A stretch of 45,972 nucleotides of DNA from Gammaproteobacteria bacterium (GCA_024686195.1 JAIBDO010000003.1:1-45972); one strand, 5' to 3'. Positions 17,437 through 26,377 are shown, numbered from the stretch's first letter. Numbers and translations are program-made. Notes: generated by a model not told the origin, from the letters alone.

Positions 17437-18354
17437 TCAGCCATAGATGGAATGAACCGGTTCCTGTTTCCTGCTGTGGCCAAATAACACTTCGATAAGT
17501 CCGGCGAGTACGATAGCGGCTGCCCCCGCCCACTGTATCCACAACATGGTTTCCTCTGGCACCAGGATGGCGGCGCTGATAATCGCGACAATCACTTCCG
17601 ACATGGTCAGGATGCCGACGCGACCCGGGAACAATAATTGTGACACTCTGAAAATAATACAGAAGCAGGGTAGCAGGATAAAAATAGACCAGAAGGCGGC
17701 CGTGGGAAAAGCCGCTTGCATCATCGTAAAGTCGGGTAGCGGGTCTACATAAAGAACCCCGGCGAACAGGGCGGAAATTACGGTCGTTGAAATGAAGATA
17801 AAAGCGGCCAGAGGAAGGATGGGAATATTCGACCAACGATTGAGTGTGGCCACGCCGATGGCCCAGAAGATTCCTGACAGAAAACTATAGAGATCCCCGA
17901 TGTTAAGCGGGTAGTCCGATGACTCTCCGTCTGATAGTAATAGAAATAATCCCAGGAATGCTACGCCGATGGCAATGATGCGGGCTCTGGTTAAAGGTTC
18001 GGATAGCCATATTACGCCGATCAGGGTGGACCAGACCGGCGTCAGATAGTAGAGCATCGTGGCCCTGACAATGGTAGTTTCTACCAACCCGTTTGCGTAT
18101 AGCGTAAAAGCCATGCCGATCATAATCGCAGCGAGCAGCGTTGGACCGGCGATACCGATTAGCTTCCTGTAATGCAACACGAGCCAGGGCAGTAACACGA
18201 TCAACGGGCATGCGTTAAAAAAGACGACACTCCAGGAGCCCGATAGTCCTGCGTTTTCGATGGCCCTGAGGGGGAACCAGTAAAGCCCCCATGCCGCGGC
18301 ACTCAGGAAGAGTGCCAGACTGAGGGTTTTGTCGGAATTTTTATCTGAAAGCAT
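17437..18354 (-). CDS. EamA/DMT-superfamily permease in the one-carbon operon
   Basis: About 305 aa from the ATG at 18354 (a TTG nine codons earlier is possible). Ten hydrophobic helices with two EamA repeats: AAWGLYWFPLRAIENAGLSG at the start, LYYLTPVWSTLIGVIWLSEP closing the first half, and MSEVIVAIISAAILVPEE in the second. It lies 43 bp upstream of the GcvT-like gene and 62 bp downstream of the GFA gene, so it should be cotranscribed and probably moves the substrate or product of that pathway. Confidence 0.85.
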   Translation of the reverse strand: MLSDKNSDKTLSLALFLSAAAWGLYWFPLRAIENAGLSGSWSVVFFNACPLIVLLPWLVLHYRKLIGIAGPTLLAAIMIGMAFTLYANGLVETTIVRATMLYYLTPVWSTLIGVIWLSEPLTRARIIAIGVAFLGLFLLLSDGESSDYPLNIGDLYSFLSGIFWAIGVATLNRWSNIPILPLAAFIFISTTVISALFAGVLYVDPLPDFTMMQAAFPTAAFWSIFILLPCFCIIFRVSQLLFPGRVGILTMSEVIVAIISAAILVPEETMLWIQWAGAAAIVLAGLIEVLFGHSRKQEPVHSIYG

Positions 18355-18416
18355 GGCGTTTCTTAAGTTGCCCTGATGCAAACCATTCAGGCATAAATCT
18401 GCAGCTATGATGAAGC

Positions 18417-18824
18417 TTAACTGTCATCAAAATCAGCTGGGTACTCGTCATTTTGCGGCAGATTATCCCCGATTTCTATCCACGGTGCCTTCGAGCCAAC
18501 GAAGATGTGTTGATCTGGATGAACTTCCGGATCACCTTCCATCGAGCCGAACGTGACCTGGCAAACTTTGCCTTTCCAGGACCCGGCAACATTCGATCCG
18601 CACTGACTGCAGAAAAGAAATCCACCATCGCCCGGTGCATAGGTCTTGACCAACGCTTCCCCGGAGGTCCATTTGAAGTTCTCCGGCTCGAATCCCGCGT
18701 AGGACCCGAATGCCGCACCGTGAGCCCTGCGGCATTGCGAGCAATGGCAATGCCAGGCCGTAGGGTAGGGGCCGCTAACTTCATAAGAAACTTCGCCGCA
18801 TAAACAACTGCCTCGAATTGTCAT
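18417..18824 (-). CDS. GFA-family (glutathione-dependent formaldehyde-activating enzyme-like) zinc protein
   Basis: 135 aa from the ATG at 18824, which follows GGAGAAAGT; the longer frame to 18884 lacks such a site. The cysteines expected for the two zinc sites are present: C7 and C9 (GSCLCGEV), C26, C28 and C31 (WHCHCSQCRRAHG), and C72 and C75 (FCSQCGS). The family is named for Gfa, which was proposed to form S-hydroxymethylglutathione, but many members have no shown activity. As first gene of the operon with a GcvT-like protein and an alcohol dehydrogenase it fits formaldehyde handling (inference). Confidence 0.85.
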   Translation of the reverse strand: MTIRGSCLCGEVSYEVSGPYPTAWHCHCSQCRRAHGAAFGSYAGFEPENFKWTSGEALVKTYAPGDGGFLFCSQCGSNVAGSWKGKVCQVTFGSMEGDPEVHPDQHIFVGSKAPWIEIGDNLPQNDEYPADFDDS

Positions 18825-19000
18825 ACTTTCTCCATCACCAGGATTAGTTTTTTGATTACCACGGCAAATCCACAAGTTCGCCACGAGTTACCGACTAGAA
18901 CTTTTTCTGGGCATTACTTCCGTCTACACCCGCGACATTACCAGAAGATAGGAAATGGTACCGCTCGTTTATCTGGCGCTTTGAATTAATACTCAATTGA

Positions 19001-19195
19001 CATCCAAATCCACTAAAAGTAAGTTTCCCGAAGCACGAGTTTTTACGCAATTTTGAAGCCCGTTTTGGTGCAACTTCGATTAGCATGGCGTATCTAAAGC
19101 TGCGCACCGATGCTGCAGGCTCCGGGATGGTGCCGTTACTGAATCAACATGGCGATTCGGTGTGGACTGAATTTGAAAAGCAGGAAACAGACTAA
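19001..19195 (+). pseudogene. Short open frame, possible C-terminal relic of a lost gene
   Basis: A frame open from the stop at 18998-19000 to TAA at 19193-19195 reads like coding sequence (for example FEARFGATSISMAYLKLRTD and HGDSVWTEFEKQETD) but has no ATG until 19085. From that ATG it would be a 36-aa peptide. It ends 2 bp before the acyl-CoA dehydrogenase ATG and contains that gene's ribosome site (AGGAAACAG), so it may be the truncated end of a former upstream partner. The family is not recognised. Confidence 0.3.
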
Positions 19196-19197
19196 GC

Positions 19198-20355
19198 ATG
19201 AATTATGAACTTGATCATGAAGATATCAGAGACAGTTTGCGTCGCTTATGCGCGGACTTCGAAGGACCCTACTGGCGTAAATGCGATCGCGAGCAGGCTT
19301 ACCCCGGCGAATTTGTGCAGGCCCTGACCGATGCCGGCTACCTCGCCGCGTTGATACCCGAAGAATATGGCGGCTCGGGACTGCCGATTTCGGCCGCGGC
19401 AGCGATTCTTGAAACCATCCATCATGCAGGCAGTAACGCGGCTGCCTGCCATGCGCAGATGTACACCATGGGTACGGTGTTGCGCCACGGTTCGGAACAA
19501 CAGAAGCAGCAGTATTTACCCGCCATAGCCGACGGCAGTCTGCGCCTGCAGGCGTTCGGCGTGACCGAACCCGGCAGCGGCACCGACACCACCGCGTTGC
19601 GCACCACCGCACGCCGCGACGGTGATGACTATATTGTGAACGGTCAGAAAATATGGACGTCGCGGGCCGAGCATTCGGACCTTATGTTGCTGCTGTGTCG
19701 CACCACGGCACGTGATCAGGTCGAGAAAAAGACCGATGGATTGTCGGTATTGCTGGTAGACATGCGTGATTGCGATGAAAAATCGCTGACTATCCGCCCG
19801 ATCCGCACCATGATGAACCACGCTACCACCGAAGTGTTCTTCGACAACATGCGCGTGCCCGCTGAGAATCTTATCGGTGAGGAAGGTAAGGGTTTTCGAT
19901 ACATTCTTTCCGGCATGAATGCCGAGCGTATTCTGATTTCCGCCGAATGTATCGGTGATGCCAAATGGTTCACCGATACCTCCAGCCGCTACGCCAGCGA
20001 GCGTAAGGTCTTTGGTCGCGCCATCGGCCAGAATCAGGGTGTCCAGTTTCCTATCGCCAAAGCCTATGCGCAAATGCGCGCGGCGGAACTGGTGCTGCGT
20101 GAGGCGGTTCGACTCTACGAAGCCGGTGGCAACCCCGGCGAAGAGGCAAACATGGCGAAAATGCTGGCGGCGGATGCCTCCTGGGCGGCGGCAGAAGCTT
20201 GTGTGCAAACCCACGGTGGTTTCGGTTTTGCCGAGGAATACGATATCGAACGCAAGTTTCGCGAGGCGCGCCTCTACCAGGTGGCACCCATTTCGACCAA
20301 TCTGATCCTGAGCTACATCGCAGAACATGTCCTTGGCATGCCCAGATCCTACTGA
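19198..20355 (+). CDS. Acyl-CoA dehydrogenase family protein
   Basis: 385 aa with the full family architecture: N-terminal helical domain (IPEEYGGSGLPIS), FAD-binding beta domain (FGVTEPGSGTDTTAL and KIWTSRAEHSD) and C-terminal helical domain (QTHGGFGFAEEYDIERKFREAR). In medium-chain enzymes the catalytic Glu is in IYEGTxQIQ. Here that segment reads LYQVAPISTNLIL, with Pro at the position of Glu. A Glu is available at residue 243 (GMNAERILIS), where isovaleryl-CoA dehydrogenase has its base, so a branched or short acyl-CoA substrate is plausible. RBS AGGAAACAG. No other beta-oxidation gene is adjacent. Confidence 0.9.
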   Translation: MNYELDHEDIRDSLRRLCADFEGPYWRKCDREQAYPGEFVQALTDAGYLAALIPEEYGGSGLPISAAAAILETIHHAGSNAAACHAQMYTMGTVLRHGSEQQKQQYLPAIADGSLRLQAFGVTEPGSGTDTTALRTTARRDGDDYIVNGQKIWTSRAEHSDLMLLLCRTTARDQVEKKTDGLSVLLVDMRDCDEKSLTIRPIRTMMNHATTEVFFDNMRVPAENLIGEEGKGFRYILSGMNAERILISAECIGDAKWFTDTSSRYASERKVFGRAIGQNQGVQFPIAKAYAQMRAAELVLREAVRLYEAGGNPGEEANMAKMLAADASWAAAEACVQTHGGFGFAEEYDIERKFREARLYQVAPISTNLILSYIAEHVLGMPRSY

Positions 20356-20413
20356 TTGGGATACTGGGTATAGGGACAAAGGAGAATGTCACCAAGTTAA
20401 GGCTATTCACAAG

Positions 20414-20506
20414 GTCATCCCGGCCTTGAGCCGATACGTCCGACCACGGGATCCAGAGGGTGCTGGATTGCGCGGTCCGACGTTTCGGCTCGGAGGCCGC
20501 AATGAC
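20414..20506. repeat. Dispersed palindromic element, copy 1 (93 bp)
   Basis: The left arm 20414-20445 is the near-perfect reverse complement of 20474-20506. Between them GGATCCAG and CTGGATT form an inner stem. The whole could fold as one long hairpin. Sequence in common with 30440-30483 (GTCATCCCGG, GCCGATACGTC, and the tail GGGCTTAAG at 20515-20523) marks it as a member of a genome repeat family, REP- or MITE-like. Confidence 0.8.
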
Positions 20507-20692
20507 GAGGGCTTTGGGCTTAAGTAAGTGCGAGACGGGACAATGAGATCGGCCGCCAAATCGCCGCCAGATTACCAGGGTTGCGATCAGCACAGAGTCA
20601 GCTTCGATCGCGCAAAAGTGCTCTCGTCGTATCCCGATTGTCGCTGCTCGACTGGAGCGCAGTGCGTTAGTGGGTTGTGACGAAGCTGTCAG

Positions 20693-21871
20693 TCAAACTG
20701 TTTCGTCGGCAGTTGCATCCAGTGCGTCGATGACCGCTTTGGCTACGATGCGATTAAAGCAGTGCGCGGGTTGATCCATTCCAGGTGACAGGGCGCCACC
20801 CTGGAATGCCGGGGATTGTCGACCACGCTGCATACCTTCGATCATATCCCGGTCTTCCTCAAAAATATTCAGCATGCGATCGCGGTTTTTACTGCGCAGG
20901 TCTTTGTATATCGGGCTGGTCGCACCGTCACCAAAGTAATACAGGTCCATGCGTTCGAAGGTTTTGCATTCAGACAGTGGAATCAAATGGACCGTCCACA
21001 CATGGTCGGCATGCACGCCCATCATTATGTTGGGGAAGATACTCAAAAATTCGGCCCGGCCTTGCTGGAAGGGCTCGCTCAAATGGGGATTGTAAGGAAG
21101 GCGTGTTTCTCCGATCGCGCCGGCGTGATGTTGGCCCAGCGAAATCTGGCCCGAGGCCGAGCCCTCGATCAGCAGAGGGCGATGGTCGCGCAGGGGCGAG
21201 TAACTATTCAGATCGGGATGTACGAAGGGTAAGTGATATCCGTCAACGTGATTTTCCTGGGCGAACTTCCAGTTACCCTGTAATTCGAGTTCCCAGCAGG
21301 AATCTGTGCCTCCATGGGTGTAAGCGTCGAAATCAAATTCATGCCAGTGACGGGTGACAGGCTCGATAAAGCTGGCGAAATCGGGTGCTTGCCCGTCGAT
21401 GTTGACGAAGATCATTCCAGCGAAAATATGGCTGCGCACTTGCTGCAGTCCATGCAGCGTATTATCGAAGTTATCGTCACTATGAACGCCTTCACCGTTA
21501 ATGTGGGGTGTGGCTTTCAGTTCGCCGCATGCACTGTAGCACCAGCCATGGTAGCGACAGGTGATCAGTTGTTTGATCGGTCCGGGTTGTTCCACCAGCT
21601 TCATCCCGCGGTGTGAGCAGACATTGTGAAAAACCCGGATGGTGCTATCTCGGTCGCGAACTAGCAGCAGGGGAAGGTCGATAATGTCGACAGGATGAAC
21701 CCAGCCGTCGCCGGACAGTTGTGCGAGAGTCGCGATGCAATACCAGGTTTTTGCCAGCACCTGGTCACGCTCAAACTTGGCGTATGTCGATGAGTTGTAT
21801 GCCAGATTCGGCAAGCCGGTCAAAGTCTCCAGGGGCTGGCGAAAAACATCAGCGTCGAATACCTTATCCAT
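20693..21871 (-). CDS. Rieske non-heme iron oxygenase, large subunit
   Basis: 392 aa. The Rieske 2Fe-2S site is C85/H87 (CSHRG) and C105/H108 (CRYHGW). The mononuclear iron site is in ENHVDGYHLPFVH, with bridging D210 and ligands H213 and H218. The C-terminus has EEDRDMIEGMQRGRQSPAF, typical of the choline/carnitine/stachydrine-type monooxygenase branch and of related ring hydroxylases. It needs a separate reductase, which is not encoded nearby. It ends a minus-strand series EamA, MerB-like, Rieske, so oxidation or demethylation of a solute brought in by the permease is a reasonable guess. Confidence 0.9.
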   Translation of the reverse strand: MDKVFDADVFRQPLETLTGLPNLAYNSSTYAKFERDQVLAKTWYCIATLAQLSGDGWVHPVDIIDLPLLLVRDRDSTIRVFHNVCSHRGMKLVEQPGPIKQLITCRYHGWCYSACGELKATPHINGEGVHSDDNFDNTLHGLQQVRSHIFAGMIFVNIDGQAPDFASFIEPVTRHWHEFDFDAYTHGGTDSCWELELQGNWKFAQENHVDGYHLPFVHPDLNSYSPLRDHRPLLIEGSASGQISLGQHHAGAIGETRLPYNPHLSEPFQQGRAEFLSIFPNIMMGVHADHVWTVHLIPLSECKTFERMDLYYFGDGATSPIYKDLRSKNRDRMLNIFEEDRDMIEGMQRGRQSPAFQGGALSPGMDQPAHCFNRIVAKAVIDALDATADETV

Positions 21872-21992
21872 ATTCTTCAGTCTTCCGGTTACTCATCAGT
21901 GGATCGCGCGGCGAAGTCTTTTTCATGCTCGCTGATTATATCGCCAGCTATTCTCCAAATCCCAGTTAAATCTGGCTTCTGTCCTGCTGTTG

Positions 21993-22631
21993 CTATCTGG
22001 GTGTTACCAGCGGGAGAAAAAATTCGCTGATAAAACTGTGGGCTTCCTGCAGGGTGAAGAGTTGGCGCTGGGCAGGGTGCTCTGCTTGCCATTTGTCGGC
22101 AAGCACCTGGTTACCGATAAACAGCATTTCCGTGCAAAGTGACGCTGAACAGGACTGGCTATTATCTGCTGCGGACCAGTCGATTGCGGCTATCACCGTG
22201 CTGTCGGTCTCGAGTTTTTTGCCATCCTGCTGGATAGTAATGGCCTTTTCACTGAGTCGGCAGGTGGCATCAATACGTGTTGGCAACTTGAACATCGAGC
22301 TGATGGCCAACGCATCGAATGCACAAACCGCCTCGACCTGGCCATGTACCGAAGTGACGTGGTAGCCGCGATCCCCTGCAGAAAATGGATAGGCGATGGA
22401 AATACTGCCGCTATCCAGCACGATGAGGCCGGCAGCTTCAAGTTGTTGCAAAGCTGCAATCCACTCCAGCTCACTCGGTATATCGTCGTGTGTTGGTGCG
22501 CGCCCTTGCTTGAGAAAAAAGTGGAGGATATTCAGGTGTGTGAAGCGTCGCGCTGCGCAAAGCTGATTCTGGCCCGCTGCTAGTGGCAGTATCGAGCGCA
22601 GTTGCTTCAAAGCCATTGCGATATCAACCAT
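21993..22631 (-). CDS. Alkylmercury lyase (MerB)-like protein
   Basis: The frame is open up to 22793 and overlaps the permease gene. The ATG at 22631 gives 212 aa, the usual MerB length, but 22652 and 22616 are also possible. From residue 20 there is a winged-helix-like part, then the MerB domain: AVCAFDALAISSMF matches the MerB pattern WCALDTL, keeping Cys (residue 103) and Asp (106). A second Cys in SCSASLCTEMLF matches the other active-site Cys, and the end FTLQEAHSFISEFFLPLV fits as well. True MerB cleaves carbon-mercury bonds. No merA, merT or merR is present, so the role beside a Rieske oxygenase may be different. Confidence 0.65.
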   Translation of the reverse strand: MVDIAMALKQLRSILPLAAGQNQLCAARRFTHLNILHFFLKQGRAPTHDDIPSELEWIAALQQLEAAGLIVLDSGSISIAYPFSAGDRGYHVTSVHGQVEAVCAFDALAISSMFKLPTRIDATCRLSEKAITIQQDGKKLETDSTVIAAIDWSAADNSQSCSASLCTEMLFIGNQVLADKWQAEHPAQRQLFTLQEAHSFISEFFLPLVTPR

Positions 22632-22747
22632 ATCTGCGTGTATCCCGGTCATGAACCTGGTGGGGCATTGTACATTCCTTTGCAGAGATGTTGCTGCAAG
22701 CTCATGACTAAATTCTGCAATCAGGTAAGTGAAGTGGAGTTGAGTAA

Positions 22748-23641
22748 TTAATCCGGGATAGTCTGTTTCTGTTTTGCCAGGTGTTCGCGCCAACTGATGA
22801 ATATGCCGCCGCTGATTATCAGCAGGATGCCGAGACCGCTTGGCGTAGAGATGATCTGGCTGAAGGCCAGATAGTCATAGATGGCGGCAAACGCCGGCGT
22901 CGCAAACCAGAAGGGGGCGACGAAGCTCGCGTCACCGCGTTGCATGGCAAGGATGTTGGTGGCCTGCACACCGATCATCAGAAAGCCAATCACAATGATA
23001 AGCAGCCATTGCGCTGCCGTGGGTGCCTGCCAGACGAAACCGATAACGGCTGCAGAGATGATGGCGCCAATCATATTGTTGATGATGAGGATGCGAAGTA
23101 CCGGTTCTCGTCCGCTGAGTTGTTTGATAAAGATGATTTCGAAGCCGATGAAGACAGCGGCCAACAGGGCGATCAGTGCCACCGGCTGAAATGCCGAGGT
23201 GCCGGGTCGGGTGATCAGCAAGGCGCCGATAAGGGCGATTATGGCAGCCCCCCAGCGCCTTGGTCCGGCGCGTTCTTTCAGCATGAAAACCGACAACCCC
23301 AGGGTGACGATGATGCTGAGAAAGCTGATGGCGGTGGCGTCCGCCAGCGGCATAACAATTGCGGCAGTGAACAGGCAGGTAACACCACACCAGCCTGCGA
23401 TACCGCGCCGTAGATGCAGCCCCCAGGGAACCTGGTCGAAAGACACCGGTTTGATGAGAACAACCGTGCTCAGGAATAGCAGGGCGACAATGAAGCGCGC
23501 CGCGGAGATTTGCATCGGGTGCAGCGGCGGACCCAGTGTATCCGTGCCCAGCAGCTTGGCCACCAGCGACAGCAGCGCGAACAGGGCCACCGAAACCAGG
23601 ACCAGGACAATGCTTTGTGTTGTCGGTTGCAGGCGTGGCAT
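22748..23641 (-). CDS. EamA/DMT-superfamily permease upstream of MerB-like and Rieske genes
   Basis: 297 aa, about ten hydrophobic helices, two EamA repeats (ATAISFLSIIVTLGLSVFML and PFWFATPAFAAIYDYLAF). It ends about 115 bp before the start chosen for the MerB-like gene and overlaps that gene's longest frame, which argues for one transcript. The direction of transport and the substrate are unknown. Confidence 0.87.
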   Translation of the reverse strand: MPRLQPTTQSIVLVLVSVALFALLSLVAKLLGTDTLGPPLHPMQISAARFIVALLFLSTVVLIKPVSFDQVPWGLHLRRGIAGWCGVTCLFTAAIVMPLADATAISFLSIIVTLGLSVFMLKERAGPRRWGAAIIALIGALLITRPGTSAFQPVALIALLAAVFIGFEIIFIKQLSGREPVLRILIINNMIGAIISAAVIGFVWQAPTAAQWLLIIVIGFLMIGVQATNILAMQRGDASFVAPFWFATPAFAAIYDYLAFSQIISTPSGLGILLIISGGIFISWREHLAKQKQTIPD

Positions 23642-23992
23642 CAGGGTTTGCGAAACAGGTCAGTAGGGCGCCAGTTTGAAGATCTGTTCGAATTTAATGT
23701 CGACAACATGTGTTCTATTGTTTCGGCCAATTAGTGGGTGAACGGAGATTAATGAGTCAGCAGGCCTGATGCAATCGGAATAGCCTTTAATCAGGCGGCC
23801 CGGCAGCAGAACAGTTGTGCTCGGCAATGATCTGTTTTTAGTCACTTCCACTTTCTTCAATCTTCTCGCGCCTGGCTGGAACAATACCGGGTAAGGGAAT
23901 ACAACTTCCGCTAGCAAAAGACAAGGCTGTCTATTTGATAAATTCAGTCTGACTTCAGTAACGGCGTTCGTGTTTATTTTGAGTCAATAATA
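23642..23992. other. Intergenic DNA, nothing recognised
   Basis: No supported gene in either strand. It must contain the promoter of the minus-strand EamA/MerB-like/Rieske series, but no clear -35/-10 pair was identified. Confidence 0.3.
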
Positions 23993-24022
23993 TTGATCCA
24001 GAAACGCGGAAAAGATTATTTT
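23993..24022 (+). promoter_or_regulatory. Possible promoter of the flavin monooxygenase gene
   Basis: TTGATC (23993-23998) and TATTTT (24017-24022) are 18 bp apart, about 150 bp before the gene. Between promoter and gene a compact stem GCGCCA-GTC-TGGCGC (24075-24089) would lie in the leader. Confidence 0.3.
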
Positions 24023-24172
24023 ATTAAATCTGAGTATCAGGGCAATATACGCAATCGGTACTTTGATTCAGCGCGCGCCAGTCTGGCGCAGACGGGTCCT
24101 AAAACGAGGGTTAATGAATGATTCGCACTGGTGAGCAGAACAAAAATTCCATGCCTTTGCAGGGAGTTGTCC

Positions 24173-25426
24173 ATGTCGATTGAACAAGTAGAAACACTCG
24201 TGGTTGGTGCCGGCCAGGCAGGAGTAGCCATGAGCGAGCACCTGAGCAACTGCGGTGTGCCTCACCTCATCCTGGAGCGTCATCGTATTGCAGAGCGCTG
24301 GCGCTCGGAACGATGGGACTCGCTGGTTGCCAATGGCCCGGCCTGGCATGATCGATTCCCGGGAATGGAATTTGCCGATTTCGATGCAGAGGCTTTTGCC
24401 CCCAAAGAGCGCGTGGCCGATTATTTCGTCGATTATGCGGCTAAAATCGATGCACCCATCCGCTGCGGTGTCGAGGTCAGCGAAGTGCGCCGCAATGTGG
24501 GTCGCCCTGGTTTCCATGTCGAAACCTCGGAGGGTGTCATCGAAGCCAACAGCGTGGTTGCTGCTACCGGGCCTTTTCAAAAACCGCTAATACCAGCCCT
24601 GGTGCCTGATGATTCCGGGATCATGCAGATTCATTCCAATGCTTATCGCAATCCCGAGCAGTTGCCCGAGGGTGCGGTGTTGGTGGTCGGAGCGGGGTCT
24701 TCCGGGGCGCAGATTGCGGATGAACTGCTGCGCTCGGGAAAGTCTGTCTATCTTTCGATCGGTCCACATGATCTGCCGCCGCGCCGCTACCGTGGACGAG
24801 ACTTTGTCTGGTGGCTTGGCGTCCTCGGCAAGTGGGATGTTCCGGCACTCGAACCCGGCACGGAACATGTCACCATCGCGGTGAGCGGAGCCCATGGTGG
24901 GCACACGGTCGACTTCCGGCGTCTTGCCGGTGAGGGTCTCACTCTCGTTGGGCGAACAGAATCCTGCAAAGATGGTGTGATGCGTTTCGCCACGGATCTT
25001 GCGGAAAATATTGCAAAAGGTAATGCAAACACGCTGTCGGTGCTGGACGAAGCCGATGCCTATATTGTGCGCAATGGTCTCGACTTTGTGGAAGAACCTG
25101 AAGCGCGCAAAGTCGGAGCAGATCCGCAATGCGTTGCGGACCCCATTCTGGAGTTGAATCTGGCAGAGGCCGGAATCACGTCGATCATCTGGGCTACCGG
25201 CTTTGCGCTCGATTACAGCTGGTTGAAGGTTGACGCCTTTGATGAAAAAGGCAAGCCGAAGCATCAACGCGGTGTTTCAGCGGAGCCCGGAATATATTTC
25301 CTGGGATTGCCCTGGCAATCGCGGCGCGGTTCCTCCTTCATCTGGGGTGTCTGGCATGATGCCAGGTATGTGGCGGATCAGATTTCCATACAGTGCCAGT
25401 ACCGGGCCTACCGTCCGCCCGCGTAG
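24173..25426 (+). CDS. Flavin-dependent monooxygenase (CzcO/FMO-like)
   Basis: 417 aa from the ATG at 24173, which follows AGGGAG. The N-terminal FAD Rossmann motif is LVVGAGQAGVAMSEHL and the second, NADPH-binding motif is VLVVGAGSSGAQIADELL. The segment MQIHSNAYRNP between them is at the place of the FMO/Baeyer-Villiger fingerprint. The C-terminal WATGFALDYSWLK and FLGLPWQSRRGSSFIWGVWHDA are typical of CzcO-like enzymes. Expected reaction: NADPH- and O2-dependent oxygenation of a soft nucleophile or ketone. Monocistronic, substrate unknown. Confidence 0.87.
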   Translation: MSIEQVETLVVGAGQAGVAMSEHLSNCGVPHLILERHRIAERWRSERWDSLVANGPAWHDRFPGMEFADFDAEAFAPKERVADYFVDYAAKIDAPIRCGVEVSEVRRNVGRPGFHVETSEGVIEANSVVAATGPFQKPLIPALVPDDSGIMQIHSNAYRNPEQLPEGAVLVVGAGSSGAQIADELLRSGKSVYLSIGPHDLPPRRYRGRDFVWWLGVLGKWDVPALEPGTEHVTIAVSGAHGGHTVDFRRLAGEGLTLVGRTESCKDGVMRFATDLAENIAKGNANTLSVLDEADAYIVRNGLDFVEEPEARKVGADPQCVADPILELNLAEAGITSIIWATGFALDYSWLKVDAFDEKGKPKHQRGVSAEPGIYFLGLPWQSRRGSSFIWGVWHDARYVADQISIQCQYRAYRPPA

Positions 25427-25479
25427 CTCAAGACTGTGCGACGATCGCGACTATGGTGAGCTCAGACTCTGGGCCATCT

Positions 25480-26151
25480 TTAATCCGCGCCGGGCCAAAC
25501 CCGACGAGCGATTACCGGGCCTCCGGCAGGGTAATCGAGATAGTCCGATACCTGTGCTGACCAATCACTTGATGAGGCATCCGCTATTGTAGTCAGTGTC
25601 ATTGCAATCAGTGGAGCGTCAGGCGGCTTCATTTCGTGCACAACGGCGTGCCGGACTGACCCGGTGGAAGCGAGCAATTTACGGGTGACGCCCGCAGCGG
25701 CAGAATTGATGAGATAGTCCTGTACCAGCCACGCACCCAGATTCTCGTCGTTTCCATTCGCGTTGAACAGCGCAAGGCTGATGCTTTCCGCATTGATACA
25801 TGGGCTGGTTTCCAGTGATCCGCTATCACCATCAAAAACCCACTCCTCAGAGAGAATCAACATATTGCTATTTGACCGGTAACTCATCATCTGGCGAGTT
25901 TCAGGTGGCTGACCGGGCTTGATCTGGGCGGGACTTGGATTGTAAAAGACGCTGCTGTCGGTTCCGCCGAAAAGCGCGATATATCGCGAATCGGCAGCAT
26001 CATCATCGGCAACGATTTTATAGTGTGCGGCCCAGGTGTAACCCGGTCGAGCGAGCTTTTCCGGAATATGCACCTCGTTGAACCACTGCAGGTATCGATC
26101 GGAATGCGCTCGATCAAGGTCGTAAATGATCATCCAGATAGCTGCGGCCAT
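25480..26151 (-). CDS. Unknown protein with probable dimeric alpha/beta-barrel fold
   Basis: 223 aa, soluble. The start WMIIYDLDRAHSDRYLQWFN, followed by EVHIPEKLARPGYTWAAHYK, has the beta-strand / helix / HxPE / rPGf pattern of small EthD-like or monooxygenase-like ferredoxin-fold proteins. A second, weaker repeat (ISLALFNANGN... VTRKLLAS) suggests an internal duplication. No catalytic assignment. Convergent with the flavin monooxygenase and divergent from the methyltransferase. Confidence 0.65.
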   Translation of the reverse strand: MAAAIWMIIYDLDRAHSDRYLQWFNEVHIPEKLARPGYTWAAHYKIVADDDAADSRYIALFGGTDSSVFYNPSPAQIKPGQPPETRQMMSYRSNSNMLILSEEWVFDGDSGSLETSPCINAESISLALFNANGNDENLGAWLVQDYLINSAAAGVTRKLLASTGSVRHAVVHEMKPPDAPLIAMTLTTIADASSSDWSAQVSDYLDYPAGGPVIARRVWPGAD

Positions 26152-26377
26152 ACTCGTTCCTCCCTTTGTCTGTCGCGCCGAACGGCTTCAACGGAACCGC
26201 AATCTACCATTGACGCCTGCTGTTATGAAAGCGGTTTTGCTATGCTACGGGCAAGCAACCCGCGGTCAACAGGACGCCTGTCCAGCACGTTGAGTCAGCA
26301 GTAAAGTTTTCCGCCCGGGATCATCAGGTTTGCAGGGTGTGCTCCCTTGCACGGTTTATCAGTGAGAAGAAGAGGCT

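Noticed and set aside
24068-24580. 170-aa reverse frame over the flavin monooxygenase start
   Set aside because: It lies antisense to an unmistakable FAD-binding domain.
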